Part shown: in pieces, positions 10,132 to 22,000 of the stretch
Numbering within the stretch: the first letter of the stretch is position 1
Layout: each line of letters begins with the position of its first letter
Assembly (NCBI GenBank): GCA_032622095.1
Contig: CP136069.1
Location: 310,001-374,000 of the forward strand
Reading direction: 5' to 3'
From: Siphonodentalium dalli
Lineage: Eukaryota > Mollusca > Scaphopoda > Gadilida > Siphonodentaliidae
Length of the DNA: 64,000 nt
Program-made: the position numbers and the translations under genes
The notes under the pieces: model-generated
The model's input: only the letters and a program-made list of their open reading frames with translations
Told to the model about the DNA's origin: nothing
Databases searched by the model: none

Positions 10132-11643
10132 ATAATAGGGCGAATCATGAACTGAACAATTCGCAGTTTAGGGATGGAAAATATGAAGTAAGATGATTGT
10201 GTACTGTCCTTAACATTTGTGTGTTGATCTCAAGTGTTTATAATTGACCCCACTCCTGCCTCGAAATTGGGTGACGGGATTGGGAAATTGTCACACCAGG
10301 CCCAAAATGCAATTTTTGAAGGACCATAACTCCGTGATTTTCCAATGGATTTCAAAATTGTTTTAAGTTTTGTTATATGCTACTTACTGAGATTGCATAT
10401 TATAAATTTCATCTGATTCGGAAAAGAAGAACATTTTGGTTATTGGAAAGAATATGGGCCCATATTCAAACTTTGAGTTCCAAAATCTCCGCCAGTTTTT
10501 AACGGATTTACGATCTGTTTTCAGATTTGTTATTAGCGTGTATGGTAGATGTTATATTCCAATTTTCATATAATTCGGAGACGAAATAAATTTTGGTACC
10601 TCGGACCACCCCTCCCCTGACCCACAACACTGAACCGACACTGGCAAAATTTGGCACACCGCGTGCTCTCTTCAGCCTACACACATTGGCGTATCAGATG
10701 ACATTCAAAGTTCGACATCTTCGGAGGAGATGTGTTATCAAGCACATGGGCCCAAAATTGCAAAATTTGAGGGCCCCTAACTTTGTCAGTTTTCAATGGA
10801 ATTTCGAAATTCTTTCAGTTTCTAGATCGGGTGGTGTTGTAGATGTTAAATTCCAAGTTTCATCTTATTCCGATAAGAATTAAAAATTGGTACCACGGAC
10901 CACCCCTCCCCATACCCACAATAATGAACAGACACTGGCAAAATTTGGCCCACCGCGTGCACTCTTTCGTCCGCACACGTTGGCGTATCAGTTGACATCC
11001 AAACTTCGACATCTTCGGAGGAGATGTGGTCACAAGCACATGTCCCAAACTGCAAAAATTTTAGGGCCTGTAACTCTTGCAATTCTTATCGGATTTCAAA
11101 AATCCTTCTTGGGGTGGGTTTGTTTTCGTTCAGGGAATGCATATACTTAAATAGATGAATATCGATCAAAAAAACATTTTTGAGAAAATTTTGCCCCCAC
11201 ATCAGTGTAAAAATATATGTCCGACCCTGTTAAAATTTCTTTTTCGGACTAAACTGAGAACGGTCATCATGGCTATGAAAACCAAATGCAGTTATCTGGA
11301 ATGATACGGGAGAACAACAGAGTACAATAAAATAGAGGTTCCCCTGTTTATGGGCGGTAACTCTTCAGGGAAAGCGCGGACACAAGTTTTGATGCCCGTG
11401 GGCAGTAGGGCATACCGAGGTGTACATACGGTCCAATTTTCGATGCTCTGCTCCTTATAATTTCCGAGATAATAAAAATGACATTTTTTCATATAAAGGG
11501 AGATAACTCCACGGGTTAAATGCGGACAATATCCGTTATGAGCCAAAGGCATAGAACTCATTTACCCCAACATACGTACCAAACTTGAGTTTTCTAGTAC
11601 TAATACATTCAGAGATTTGGGCGTTGAAAAATACTGTAGTATA

Positions 11644-12083
11644 ATAATAATAATGAAAAATAATCGAATAAGGGCTATAACTCTGTCTTGAAACAATGGG
11701 CCGAAATCCGGATATCATTATCTTTAGTAAACCTCGGATGCCTATATTCGTTAAAGATTTCGCGGTCCTGCTGCAATTAGTTTCTGAGTATTTTCAAATA
11801 AACGGAAAACTACCCCAATAGAAAAACAATATACTTCCTTGGTTACACCATGGAAGTATAATAATAATAATAATAATGAAAAATAATCGAAAAAGGGCCA
11901 TAACTCTGTCAAAATATATTGGACCAACATCCGGATAGCATTATTTTTAGTAGACCTTAGATGCCTACATTCGCTAGAGATTTCGCGGTCCTCCTCCCAT
12001 TAGTTTCTGAGTATTTCCAATTAAACAGAAAACGGCCGCAGTAGAAAAACAATATACTTCCTTGGTTACACCATGGAAGTATA
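11644..12083. repeat. A-form/B-form 0.22 kb module junction
   Basis: A-form module 11644-11860 (217 bp, agggctataactctgtcttg, ctaccccaatag) abuts B-form module 11861-12083 (223 bp, agggccataactctgtcaaa, cggccgcagtag). Everything to the left is family A and everything to the right family B. Confidence 0.9.
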
Positions 12084-13607
12084 ATAATAGGGCAAATCAT
12101 GAGCTCAATAAATCGCAGTTAAGGGACGGAAAATATGAATTAGGATGATTATATCTTTCCCTTAACATTTGTGGGTTGATCTCAAGTGTTTGGGAGTGAC
12201 CCCACCCCTGCCTCGAAATTGGGTGACGGGATTGGGAAATAGTCAAACCCGGCCCAAAATGCGAATTTTGAGAGCCCGTAACTCCGTTATTTTCCAATGG
12301 ATTTAAAAATTGTTCTGAGTATTGTGATCAGCTACTTACATTGATTATTTGTTATAAATTTTGTCTGATTCAGAGACGAATAACATTTTGTTTATTGGAA
12401 AGAATACGGGCCCACATTCAAAGTTTGAGGGCCCAAATCTCCGCCATTTTTTAACGGATTTACAATCTGTTTTCAGTTTTATGATCAACGTGTATGGTAT
12501 ATGTTATATATCAAGTTTCATATGATTCGGAGACGAAATAAATTTTGGTACCTCGGACCACCCCTCCCCTGACCCACAACACTGAACCGACACTGGCAAA
12601 ATTTGGCTCATCGCGTGCTCTCTTCAGACCGCACGTATTGGCGTATCAGTTGACATCCAAAGTTTGACATCTTCGGAGGAGATGTGATCACAAGCATATG
12701 GGGCCAAATTTGCATTGTTTGAAGGCCCACAACTCTGACATTTTTCAATGGATTTTCGAAATTCTTTCAGTTTCTAGATCGGTTGGCGGTATGGATGTTA
12801 TATTCCAAGTTTCATCCGATTCGGAGAAGAATACAAAATTGGTACCCCGGACCACCCCTCCCCTGACCCACAACACTGAACCGACACTGGCAAAATTTGG
12901 CCCATCGCGTGCTCTCTTCAGACCGCACGCACTGGGATATCAGACGACATCCAAAGTTCGACATCTTCGGAGGAGATAGGGTCACAAGCACATGGGACCG
13001 ACACTTGCAAACTTTGAGGGCCCGTAACTCTTGCATTTCTTCTCGGATTACAAAAATCCTTTCCGGTATGGGTTTGTTTTCGTTCAGGGAATCTACATAC
13101 TTAAATAGATGAATGTCAATAATAAAAAAAAATTGCGAAAATATTGCCCCCACCCCAGTGTAAAAATATATGTCCAACCCTGTCAAATTTTCTTCCTCGG
13201 ACTAAGCTGACAACGGTCAACACGACTACAAAAACCAAATACAGTTATCTGGAATGATACGGGAGGACAACAGAGTACAATAAAATAGAGGTTTGCCAAC
13301 TATGGGCGGTAACTCTTCAGGGAAAGGGCGGACCCAAGTTTTTATGCCCGTGGGCAGTAGTGCATATCGAGATGTGCATACGGTCTAATTTTCGATGCTC
13401 TGCTTCTTATAATTTCCGAGATAATAAAATGACATTTTTTCAAATAAAGGGAGATAACTCCTCGGGGAAAACGCGGACAATATTCGTTATGCGACGATGG
13501 CATACAACTCTTTGATCCCAAGATACGTACCAAGTTTTAGTGTGCTACTCCTGGTACTTTTCGAGTAATAAGGGTTGCAAAAGTGTCCAGTATAATAATA
13601 ATAATAA

Positions 13608-13653
13608 CTAGAGGTCAGATTCCATGGAATCAGATATACTTCCATGGTATTCC
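13608..13653 (-). mobile_element. Helitron-like 3' terminus (candidate)
   Basis: Same 46-bp hairpin-CTAG motif, with CTAG at 13608-13611 preceded by (TAA)n of a B unit truncated before its 0.22 kb module. Confidence 0.5.
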
Positions 13654-13672
13654 ATCCCATCCCATCCCATCC

Positions 13673-13928
13673 CGACCTGACCTTGGCCTTCAAAATGGTC
13701 AATCGAAGGTCAAATCGGGTAAAACATGCGGATTTCCACGAAATTTGATACCTAGGGGTACTTTTGTCCGGGGAGTCTTTTGGGCGGGTCAAGTCGTGAC
13801 CCCGACCTGACATTGACATTCGAAATGGTAAGTTCAAGGTCAAATCGAGTAAAACGATCGGATTTCGACGAAATTTTATACCTAGGAAAACTTTTGTCCG
13901 GGGAGTGTTTTGGACAGGTCAAATCGTG
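13673..13928. repeat. GACC-rich 130-bp monomers (x2)
   Basis: Monomers begin at 13673 and 13803, period 130. Same internal order as in spacer I. Confidence 0.85.
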
Positions 13929-13935
13929 ACAATAT

Positions 13936-14700
13936 GTTACTTTTACAGTAGAGCGGACATACCTATATAGTATATCGGTGAGCATATTCATGCATTTGCC
14001 TTGCTTCTTGCTAAGTCCGTTTGAATTTGCGTCATGAAGAGAGGGTTTGAATTTGAGTAATATATATCACCCGTCACAACGTTATACGCTACCAGGGTTA
14101 AACCGTTCAATATAAATCATTAAAAAGTGTACTAATCTTGCGTTTATATACTACTTATCACATCCACTCATCGAAAAGTTTTTATCTCAATATATGATTT
14201 TCGGAGTAATTTTGCCCATTTGATCTTCGGTGGAATTTTCCAAATCTGAACCCACCCGACACAAACACTCCCTTGAGCAGGTTGCGTTTATATTAGAGAG
14301 GTCAAATTTTAGAGTCATACCTACAGTATACCGGCTTATGTACCACCGCATTAAACTCGCTCCTACATCGGCCCGTTTGGATTTGGGGCTAAAAATCGGC
14401 TAGTGATAGACTACAGAAGTATACATATTTATGATATATAGCGTTGTCACGAGTAAACCGTTCCGTTCCATCTGAAAATTAGAAAATTGCGCTCTAGATG
14501 CGCGTGAACACTAGCTATCAGATGTAGTCGTCAAAAAAAAAATTCTCGATGTTTGAATTTGAAGTATAGCGGTCAAGATTTGGGGGGGGGGCGTGAATAG
14601 AATATCCAAATGTACCTGCTACGGCATTACCTTGGTCTTTAATTAGCCCTTTTGGATTTGGTGGGAAGAATAGGTGCATTTTCCTGTTCCCCGTATAGCG
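13936..14700. repeat. Degenerate 345-bp monomers, last one truncated, with G10 tract
   Basis: Starts at 13936 and 14281. The third is fused at about 14566 (gaagtatagcggtcaag) and carries a run of ten G at about 14582-14591, followed by gcccttttggatttgg. The tract is 9-13 G in other spacers. Confidence 0.7.
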
Positions 14701-14814
14701 GAAAGGGGTATATATATATAGTCACGCATTTCAATCAGTTTGGATATAAAGTTTAAATATACACAGTTATATGCCTATATATTTAATACTAATATATTTT
14801 CTTATAAATTAATA

Positions 14815-14900
14815 GCGCAGTGCGTAGTCGAGTGGTCAGAGCGTCAAACCTTCAGTTTGTGTTTTTATTGCGACGTGAGTTCGAATCCCGTCAAATTATC
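14815..14900 (+). pseudogene. tRNA-like sequence (first of dimer)
   Basis: Box A 'tagtcgagtgg' (14825-14835), box B 'gttcgaatc' (14879-14887), T7 run directly after. Identical in form to the copy at 1-84. An open frame of 60 codons overlapping it is a by-product. Confidence 0.6.
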
Positions 14901-15086
14901 TTTTTTTATTTTTTATTTTTAACATGTTTTGGTGTATTTTAATCATCAAATACGAATAATACCAAACTAAAGATAATGTAAAGATGCTTTTTATATTCGA
15001 TTTCAATCAGTTTGGATATAAAGTTTAAATATACACAGTTATATGCCTACATATTTAATACTAATATATTTTCTTATAAATTAACA

Positions 15087-15171
15087 GCGCAGTGCGTAGC
15101 CGAGTGGAGAGAGCGTCAAACATTCAGTTTGTGTTTTATTGCGACGTGAGTTCGAATCCCGTCAAATTATC
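15087..15171 (+). pseudogene. tRNA-like sequence (second of dimer)
   Basis: Box A 'tagccgagtgg' (15097-15107), box B 'gttcgaatc' (15150-15158), T7 run after. Start is 272 bp from the previous copy's start. Confidence 0.6.
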
Positions 15172-15288
15172 TTTTTTTATTTTTTATTTTTAACATGTTT
15201 TGGTGTATTTTAATCATCAAATACGAATAATACCAAACTAAAGATAATGTAAAGATGCTTTTTATATTCGATAAATAACTAGAATATA

Positions 15289-15396
15289 AACAATATACAA
15301 ATTGATCTTACGAAACTGATGATGTTTGCATGTTTCTATGTGTTTATCGTTGTTATCGCAAATGGAATAATTGGCTATACGTCGTCATTACGTTAG
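15289..15396 (+). pseudogene. 5'-deleted remnant of the spacer ORF
   Basis: Same 35-codon remnant and same deletion junction as 473-580. Membrane segment and stop are kept, no usable start. Confidence 0.6.
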
Positions 15397-16070
15397 TAGA
15401 AATATACACCATATAACGAAGTCTTGTGTGATCAAATTAATGTAATGTTTGTATTTTGTTTGGTTGTATATGATATGCAGTGCGTTGAAGATGCGAAAGA
15501 AAATACAAAAGTGAAATGCACGCACGCAGATAGCTCATGACACACTATACACGATAAAATGATAATTTACCACACACCATGGGCTACACAATTTACGAAT
15601 AGGTGGGTTTATATTAAAATCCAAGTTATTTGCTTTATAACGGCTCCGATATGAACTCATACCAATATAGCACTCTGGAAATGATTGTTGGAATTCGACG
15701 GGCGTTCTATCAGTTCTCTGGTAGAGGAATGAGACTGGCCCGCGGCAAGACGGGTGTATTCGAATCGGAGGTAGGTTCCATCCCACGGAGGATGGGGTAG
15801 CCGGAGGAAGGAGAGAGGGGAGTGACAAATTTTTGGCGTATATATAGATAATATATATTATATATATAAGCGGAATTATTTTGAAGAGCTCTTTTCACTT
15901 GACTGAGAAAAAAATAATGTTCTAAGTCCAAAAGTTTTGGTTGAAATATTGGAGCCTTTTTCAAAAAGTGAAAACAAAATGAACGACTTTTCTGGAACAG
16001 GGCGATTTCGATCCGTTTTGGACTCTGGATTTCACAAAAGTCATCTCCGTTTCGGGTGTAGCATAATCTG

Positions 16071-19000
16071 AATCTTCGGAGGAGATGTGATCACAAGCAC
16101 ATGGGCCCAAATTGCAAACTTTGAGGGCCCGTAACTCTTGCATTTCTTCTCGGATTTCAAAAATCCTTCTTGATTTGGGTTTGTTTTCGTTCAGGGAATG
16201 CATATACTTAAATAGATGAATATCAATCAAAAAAACAATTTCCGAAAATTTGGCCCCCACCTCAGTGTAAAAATATATTACCGACCCTGTTCAATTTTCT
16301 TTTTCGGACTAAACTGAGAACGGTCATCACGGCTATGAAAATCAAATGCAGTTATCTGGAATGATACGGGAGAACAACAGAGTACAATAAAATAGAGGTT
16401 CCCCTGTTTAGGGGCGGTAACTCTTCAGGGAAAGCGCGGACACAAGTTTTGATGCCCGTGTGCAGTAGGGCATACCGAGGTGTACATACGGTCCAATTTT
16501 CGATGCTCTGCTCCTTATAATTTCCGAGATAATAAAATGACATTTTTTTCATATAAAGGGAGATAACTCCACGGGTTAAATGCGGACAATATCCGTTATG
16601 AGCCAAAGGCATAGAACTCATTTACCCCAACATACTTACCAAACTTGAGTTTTCTAGTACTAATACATTCAGAGATTTGGGCGTTGAAAAATACTGTAGT
16701 ATAATAATAATAATGAAAAATAATCGAATAAGGGCTATAACTCTGTCTTGAAACAATGGGCCGAAATCCGGATATCATTATCTTTAGTAGACCTCAGATG
16801 CCTATATTCGTTAAAGATTTCGCGGTCCTGCTGCAATTAGTTTCTGAGTATTTTCAAATAAACGGAAAACTACCCCAATAGAAAAACAATATACTTCCTT
16901 GGTTACACCATGGAAGTATAATAATAGGGCGAATCATGAACTGAACAATTCGCAGTTTAGGGATGGAAAATATGAAGTAAGATGATTGTGTACTGTCCTT
17001 AACATTTGTGTGTTGATCTCAAGTGTTTATAATTGACCCCACTCCTGCCTCGAAATTGGGTGACGGGATTGGGAAATTGTCACACCAGGCCCAAAATGCA
17101 ATTTTTGAAGGACCATAACTCCGTGATTTTCCAATGTATTTTAAAATTGTTTTAAGTTTTGTTATATGCTACTTACTGAGATTGCATATTATAAATTTCA
17201 TCTGATTCGGAAAAGAAGAACATTTTGGTTATTGGAAAGAATATGGGCCCATATTCAAACTTTGAGTTCCAAAATATCCGCCAGTTTTTAACGGATTTAC
17301 GATCTGTTTTCAGATTTGTTATTAGCGTGTATGGTAGATGTTATATTCCAAGTTTCATATAATTCGGAGACGAAATAAATTTTGGTACCTCGGACCACCC
17401 CTCCCCTGACCCACAACACTGAACCGACACTGGCAAAATTTGGCACACCGCGTACTCTCTTCAGCCTACACACATTGGCGTATCAGATGACATTCAAAGT
17501 TCGACATCTTCGGAGTAGATGTGTTATCAAGCACATGGTCCCAAAATTGCAAAATTTGAGGGCCCCTAACTTTGTCAGTTTTCAATGGAATTTCGAAATT
17601 CTTTCAGTTTCTAGATCGGGTGTCGTTGTAGATGTTAAATTCCAAGTTTTAACTTATTCCGATAAGAATTAAAAATTGGTACCACTGACCACCCCTCCCC
17701 ATACCCACAATAATGAACAGACACTGGCAAAATTTGGTCCACCGCGTGCACTCTTTCGTCCGCACACGTTGGCGTATCAGTTGACATCCAAACTTCGACA
17801 TCTTCGGAGGAGATGTGATCACAAGCACATGGGCCCAAATTGCAAACTTTGAGGGCCCGTAACTCTTGCATTTCTTCTCGGATTTCAAAAATCCTTCTTG
17901 ATTTGGGTTTGTTTTCGTTCAGGGAATGCATATACTTAAATAGATGAATATCAATCAAAAAAACAATTTCCGAAAATTTGGCCCCCACCTCAGTGTAAAA
18001 ATATATTACCGACCCTGTTCAATTTTCTTTTTCGGACTAAACTGAGAACGGTCATCACGGCTATGAAAATCAAATGCAGTTATCTGGAATGATACGGGAG
18101 AACAACAGAGTACAATAAAATAGAGGTTCCCCTGTTTAGGGGCGGTAACTCTTCAGGGAAAGCGCGGACACAAGTTTTGATGCCCGTGTGCAGTAGGGCA
18201 TACCGAGGTGTACATACGGTCCAATTTTCGATGCTCTGCTCCTTATAATTTCCGAGATAATAAAATGACATTTTTTTCATATAAAGGGAGATAACTCCAC
18301 GGGTTAAATGCGGACAATATCCGTTATGAGCCAAAGGCATAGAACTCATTTACCCCAACATACTTACCAAACTTGAGTTTTCTAGTACTAATACATTCAG
18401 AGATTTGGGCGTTGAAAAATACTGTAGTATAATAATAATAATGAAAAATAATCGAATAAGGGCTATAACTCTGTCTTGAAACAATGGGCCGAAATCCGGA
18501 TATCATTATCTTTAGTAGACCTCAGATGCCTATATTCGTTAAAGATTTCGCGGTCCTGCTGCAATTAGTTTCTGAGTATTTTCAAATAAACGGAAAACTA
18601 CCCCAATAGAAAAACAATATACTTCCTTGGTTACACCATGGAAGTATAATAATAGGGCGAATCATGAACTGAACAATTCGCAGTTTAGGGATGGAAAATA
18701 TGAAGTAAGATGATTGTGTACTGTCCTTAACATTTGTGTGTTGATCTCAAGTGTTTATAATTGACCCCACTCCTGCCTCGAAATTGGGTGACGGGATTGG
18801 GAAATTGTCACACCAGGCCCAAAATGCAATTTTTGAAGGACCATAACTCCGTGATTTTCCAATGTATTTTAAAATTGTTTTAAGTTTTGTTATATGCTAC
18901 TTACTGAGATTGCATATTATAAATTTCATCTGATTCGGAAAAGAAGAACATTTTGGTTATTGGAAAGAATATGGGCCCATATTCAAACTTTGAGTTCCAA

Positions 19001-22000
19001 AATATCCGCCAGTTTTTAACGGATTTACGATCTGTTTTCAGATTTGTTATTAGCGTGTATGGTAGATGTTATATTCCAAGTTTCATATAATTCGGAGACG
19101 AAATAAATTTTGGTACCTCGGACCACCCCTCCCCTGACCCACAACACTGAACCGACACTGGCAAAATTTGGCACACCGCGTACTCTCTTCAGCCTACACA
19201 CATTGGCGTATCAGATGACATTCAAAGTTCGACATCTTCGGAGTAGATGTGTTATCAAGCACATGGTCCCAAAATTGCAAAATTTGAGGGCCCCTAACTT
19301 TGTCAGTTTTCAATGGAATTTCGAAATTCTTTCAGTTTCTAGATCGGGTGTCGTTGTAGATGTTAAATTCCAAGTTTTAACTTATTCCGATAAGAATTAA
19401 AAATTGGTACCACTGACCACCCCTCCCCATACCCACAATAATGAACAGACACTGGCAAAATTTGGTCCACCGCGTGCACTCTTTCGTCCGCACACGTTGG
19501 CGTATCAGTTGACATCCAAACTTCGACATCTTCGGAGGAGATGTGATCACAAGCACATGGGCCCAAATTGCAAACTTTGAGGGCCCGTAACTCTTGCATT
19601 TCTTCTCGGATTTCAAAAATCCTTCTTGATTTGGGTTTGTTTTCGTTCAGGGAATGCATATACTTAAATAGATGAATATCAATCAAAAAAACAATTTCCG
19701 AAAATTTGGCCCCCACCTCAGTGTAAAAATATATTACCGACCCTGTTCAATTTTCTTTTTCGGACTAAACTGAGAACGGTCATCACGGCTATGAAAATCA
19801 AATGCAGTTATCTGGAATGATACGGGAGAACAACAGAGTACAATAAAATAGAGGTTCCCCTGTTTAGGGGCGGTAACTCTTCAGGGAAAGCGCGGACACA
19901 AGTTTTGATGCCCGTGTGCAGTAGGGCATACCGAGGTGTACATACGGTCCAATTTTCGATGCTCTGCTCCTTATAATTTCCGAGATAATAAAATGACATT
20001 TTTTTCATATAAAGGGAGATAACTCCACGGGTTAAATGCGGACAATATCCGTTATGAGCCAAAGGCATAGAACTCATTTACCCCAACATACTTACCAAAC
20101 TTGAGTTTTCTAGTACTAATACATTCAGAGATTTGGGCGTTGAAAAATACTGTAGTATAATAATAATAATGAAAAATAATCGAATAAGGGCTATAACTCT
20201 GTCTTGAAACAATGGGCCGAAATCCGGATATCATTATCTTTAGTAGACCTCAGATGCCTATATTCGTTAAAGATTTCGCGGTCCTGCTGCAATTAGTTTC
20301 TGAGTATTTTCAAATAAACGGAAAACTACCCCAATAGAAAAACAATATACTTCCTTGGTTACACCATGGAAGTATAATAATAGGGCGAATCATGAACTGA
20401 ACAATTCGCAGTTTAGGGATGGAAAATATGAAGTAAGATGATTGTGTACTGTCCTTAACATTTGTGTGTTGATCTCAAGTGTTTATAATTGACCCCACTC
20501 CTGCCTCGAAATTGGGTGACGGGATTGGGAAATTGTCACACCAGGCCCAAAATGCAATTTTTGAAGGACCATAACTCCGTGATTTTCCAATGTATTTTAA
20601 AATTGTTTTAAGTTTTGTTATATGCTACTTACTGAGATTGCATATTATAAATTTCATCTGATTCGGAAAAGAAGAACATTTTGGTTATTGGAAAGAATAT
20701 GGGCCCATATTCAAACTTTGAGTTCCAAAATATCCGCCAGTTTTTAACGGATTTACGATCTGTTTTCAGATTTGTTATTAGCGTGTATGGTAGATGTTAT
20801 ATTCCAAGTTTCATATAATTCGGAGACGAAATAAATTTTGGTACCTCGGACCACCCCTCCCCTGACCCACAACACTGAACCGACACTGGCAAAATTTGGC
20901 ACACCGCGTACTCTCTTCAGCCTACACACATTGGCGTATCAGATGACATTCAAAGTTCGACATCTTCGGAGTAGATGTGTTATCAAGCACATGGTCCCAA
21001 AATTGCAAAATTTGAGGGCCCCTAACTTTGTCAGTTTTCAATGGAATTTCGAAATTCTTTCAGTTTCTAGATCGGGTGTCGTTGTAGATGTTAAATTCCA
21101 AGTTTTAACTTATTCCGATAAGAATTAAAAATTGGTACCACTGACCACCCCTCCCCATACCCACAATAATGAACAGACACTGGCAAAATTTGGTCCACCG
21201 CGTGCACTCTTTCGTCCGCACACGTTGGCGTATCAGTTGACATCCAAACTTCGACATCTTCGGAGGAGATGTGATCACAAGCACATGGGCCCAAATTGCA
21301 AACTTTGAGGGCCCGTAACTCTTGCATTTCTTCTCGGATTTCAAAAATCCTTCTTGATTTGGGTTTGTTTTCGTTCAGGGAATGCATATACTTAAATAGA
21401 TGAATATCAATCAAAAAAACAATTTCCGAAAATTTGGCCCCCACCTCAGTGTAAAAATATATTACCGACCCTGTTCAATTTTCTTTTTCGGACTAAACTG
21501 AGAACGGTCATCACGGCTATGAAAATCAAATGCAGTTATCTGGAATGATACGGGAGAACAACAGAGTACAATAAAATAGAGGTTCCCCTGTTTAGGGGCG
21601 GTAACTCTTCAGGGAAAGCGCGGACACAAGTTTTGATGCCCGTGTGCAGTAGGGCATACCGAGGTGTACATACGGTCCAATTTTCGATGCTCTGCTCCTT
21701 ATAATTTCCGAGATAATAAAATGACATTTTTTTCATATAAAGGGAGATAACTCCACGGGTTAAATGCGGACAATATCCGTTATGAGCCAAAGGCATAGAA
21801 CTCATTTACCCCAACATACTTACCAAACTTGAGTTTTCTAGTACTAATACATTCAGAGATTTGGGCGTTGAAAAATACTGTAGTATAATAATAATAATGA
21901 AAAATAATCGAATAAGGGCTATAACTCTGTCTTGAAACAATGGGCCGAAATCCGGATATCATTATCTTTAGTAGACCTCAGATGCCTATATTCGTTAAAG

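Larger units (their letters stand above)
9399..13607. repeat. Satellite array II (family A then family B)
   Basis: Lead-in 9399-10136, one A unit beginning at 10137 (agggcgaatc) whose 0.22 kb module ends at 11860, then a B-type 0.22 kb module (11861-12083) and a B unit from 12089 that stops before its own 0.22 kb module, at CTAG (13608). The A-to-B switch is exactly at hairpin/(TAA)n. No gene. Confidence 0.93.
13608..16070. repeat. Spacer II
   Basis: In order: CTAG terminus (13608-13653), GACC monomers (13673-13928), degenerate 345-bp monomers (from 13936, 14281 and a truncated one ending near the G10 tract at 14582), (TA)n, tRNA-like dimer (14815-14900, 15087-15171), ORF remnant (15289-15396) and the right block to about 16060. 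Near-identical to spacer VI (offset about 43,007). The satellite resumes at 'atcttcggaggag'. Confidence 0.9.

Noticed and set aside
11861-12083. The 0.22 kb module's own hairpin as a Helitron 3' end
   Set aside because: The hairpin is followed by ataataata and no CTRR, so it lacks the diagnostic end. The CTAG terminus of the spacers is the better candidate.
12812-13186. Repeated 88-129-codon minus-strand ORFs in each satellite unit
   Set aside because: They track the tandem repeat exactly, change length with single indels (for example accaaattgc versus accgacacttgc), and overlap several other frames. No domain or start context supports translation.
14815-15171. Functional tRNA-Leu or tRNA-Ser genes
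   Set aside because: A and B boxes are good, but the ends do not pair as an acceptor stem and the anticodon arm would have a 5-nt loop, or a 7-nt loop without U33.
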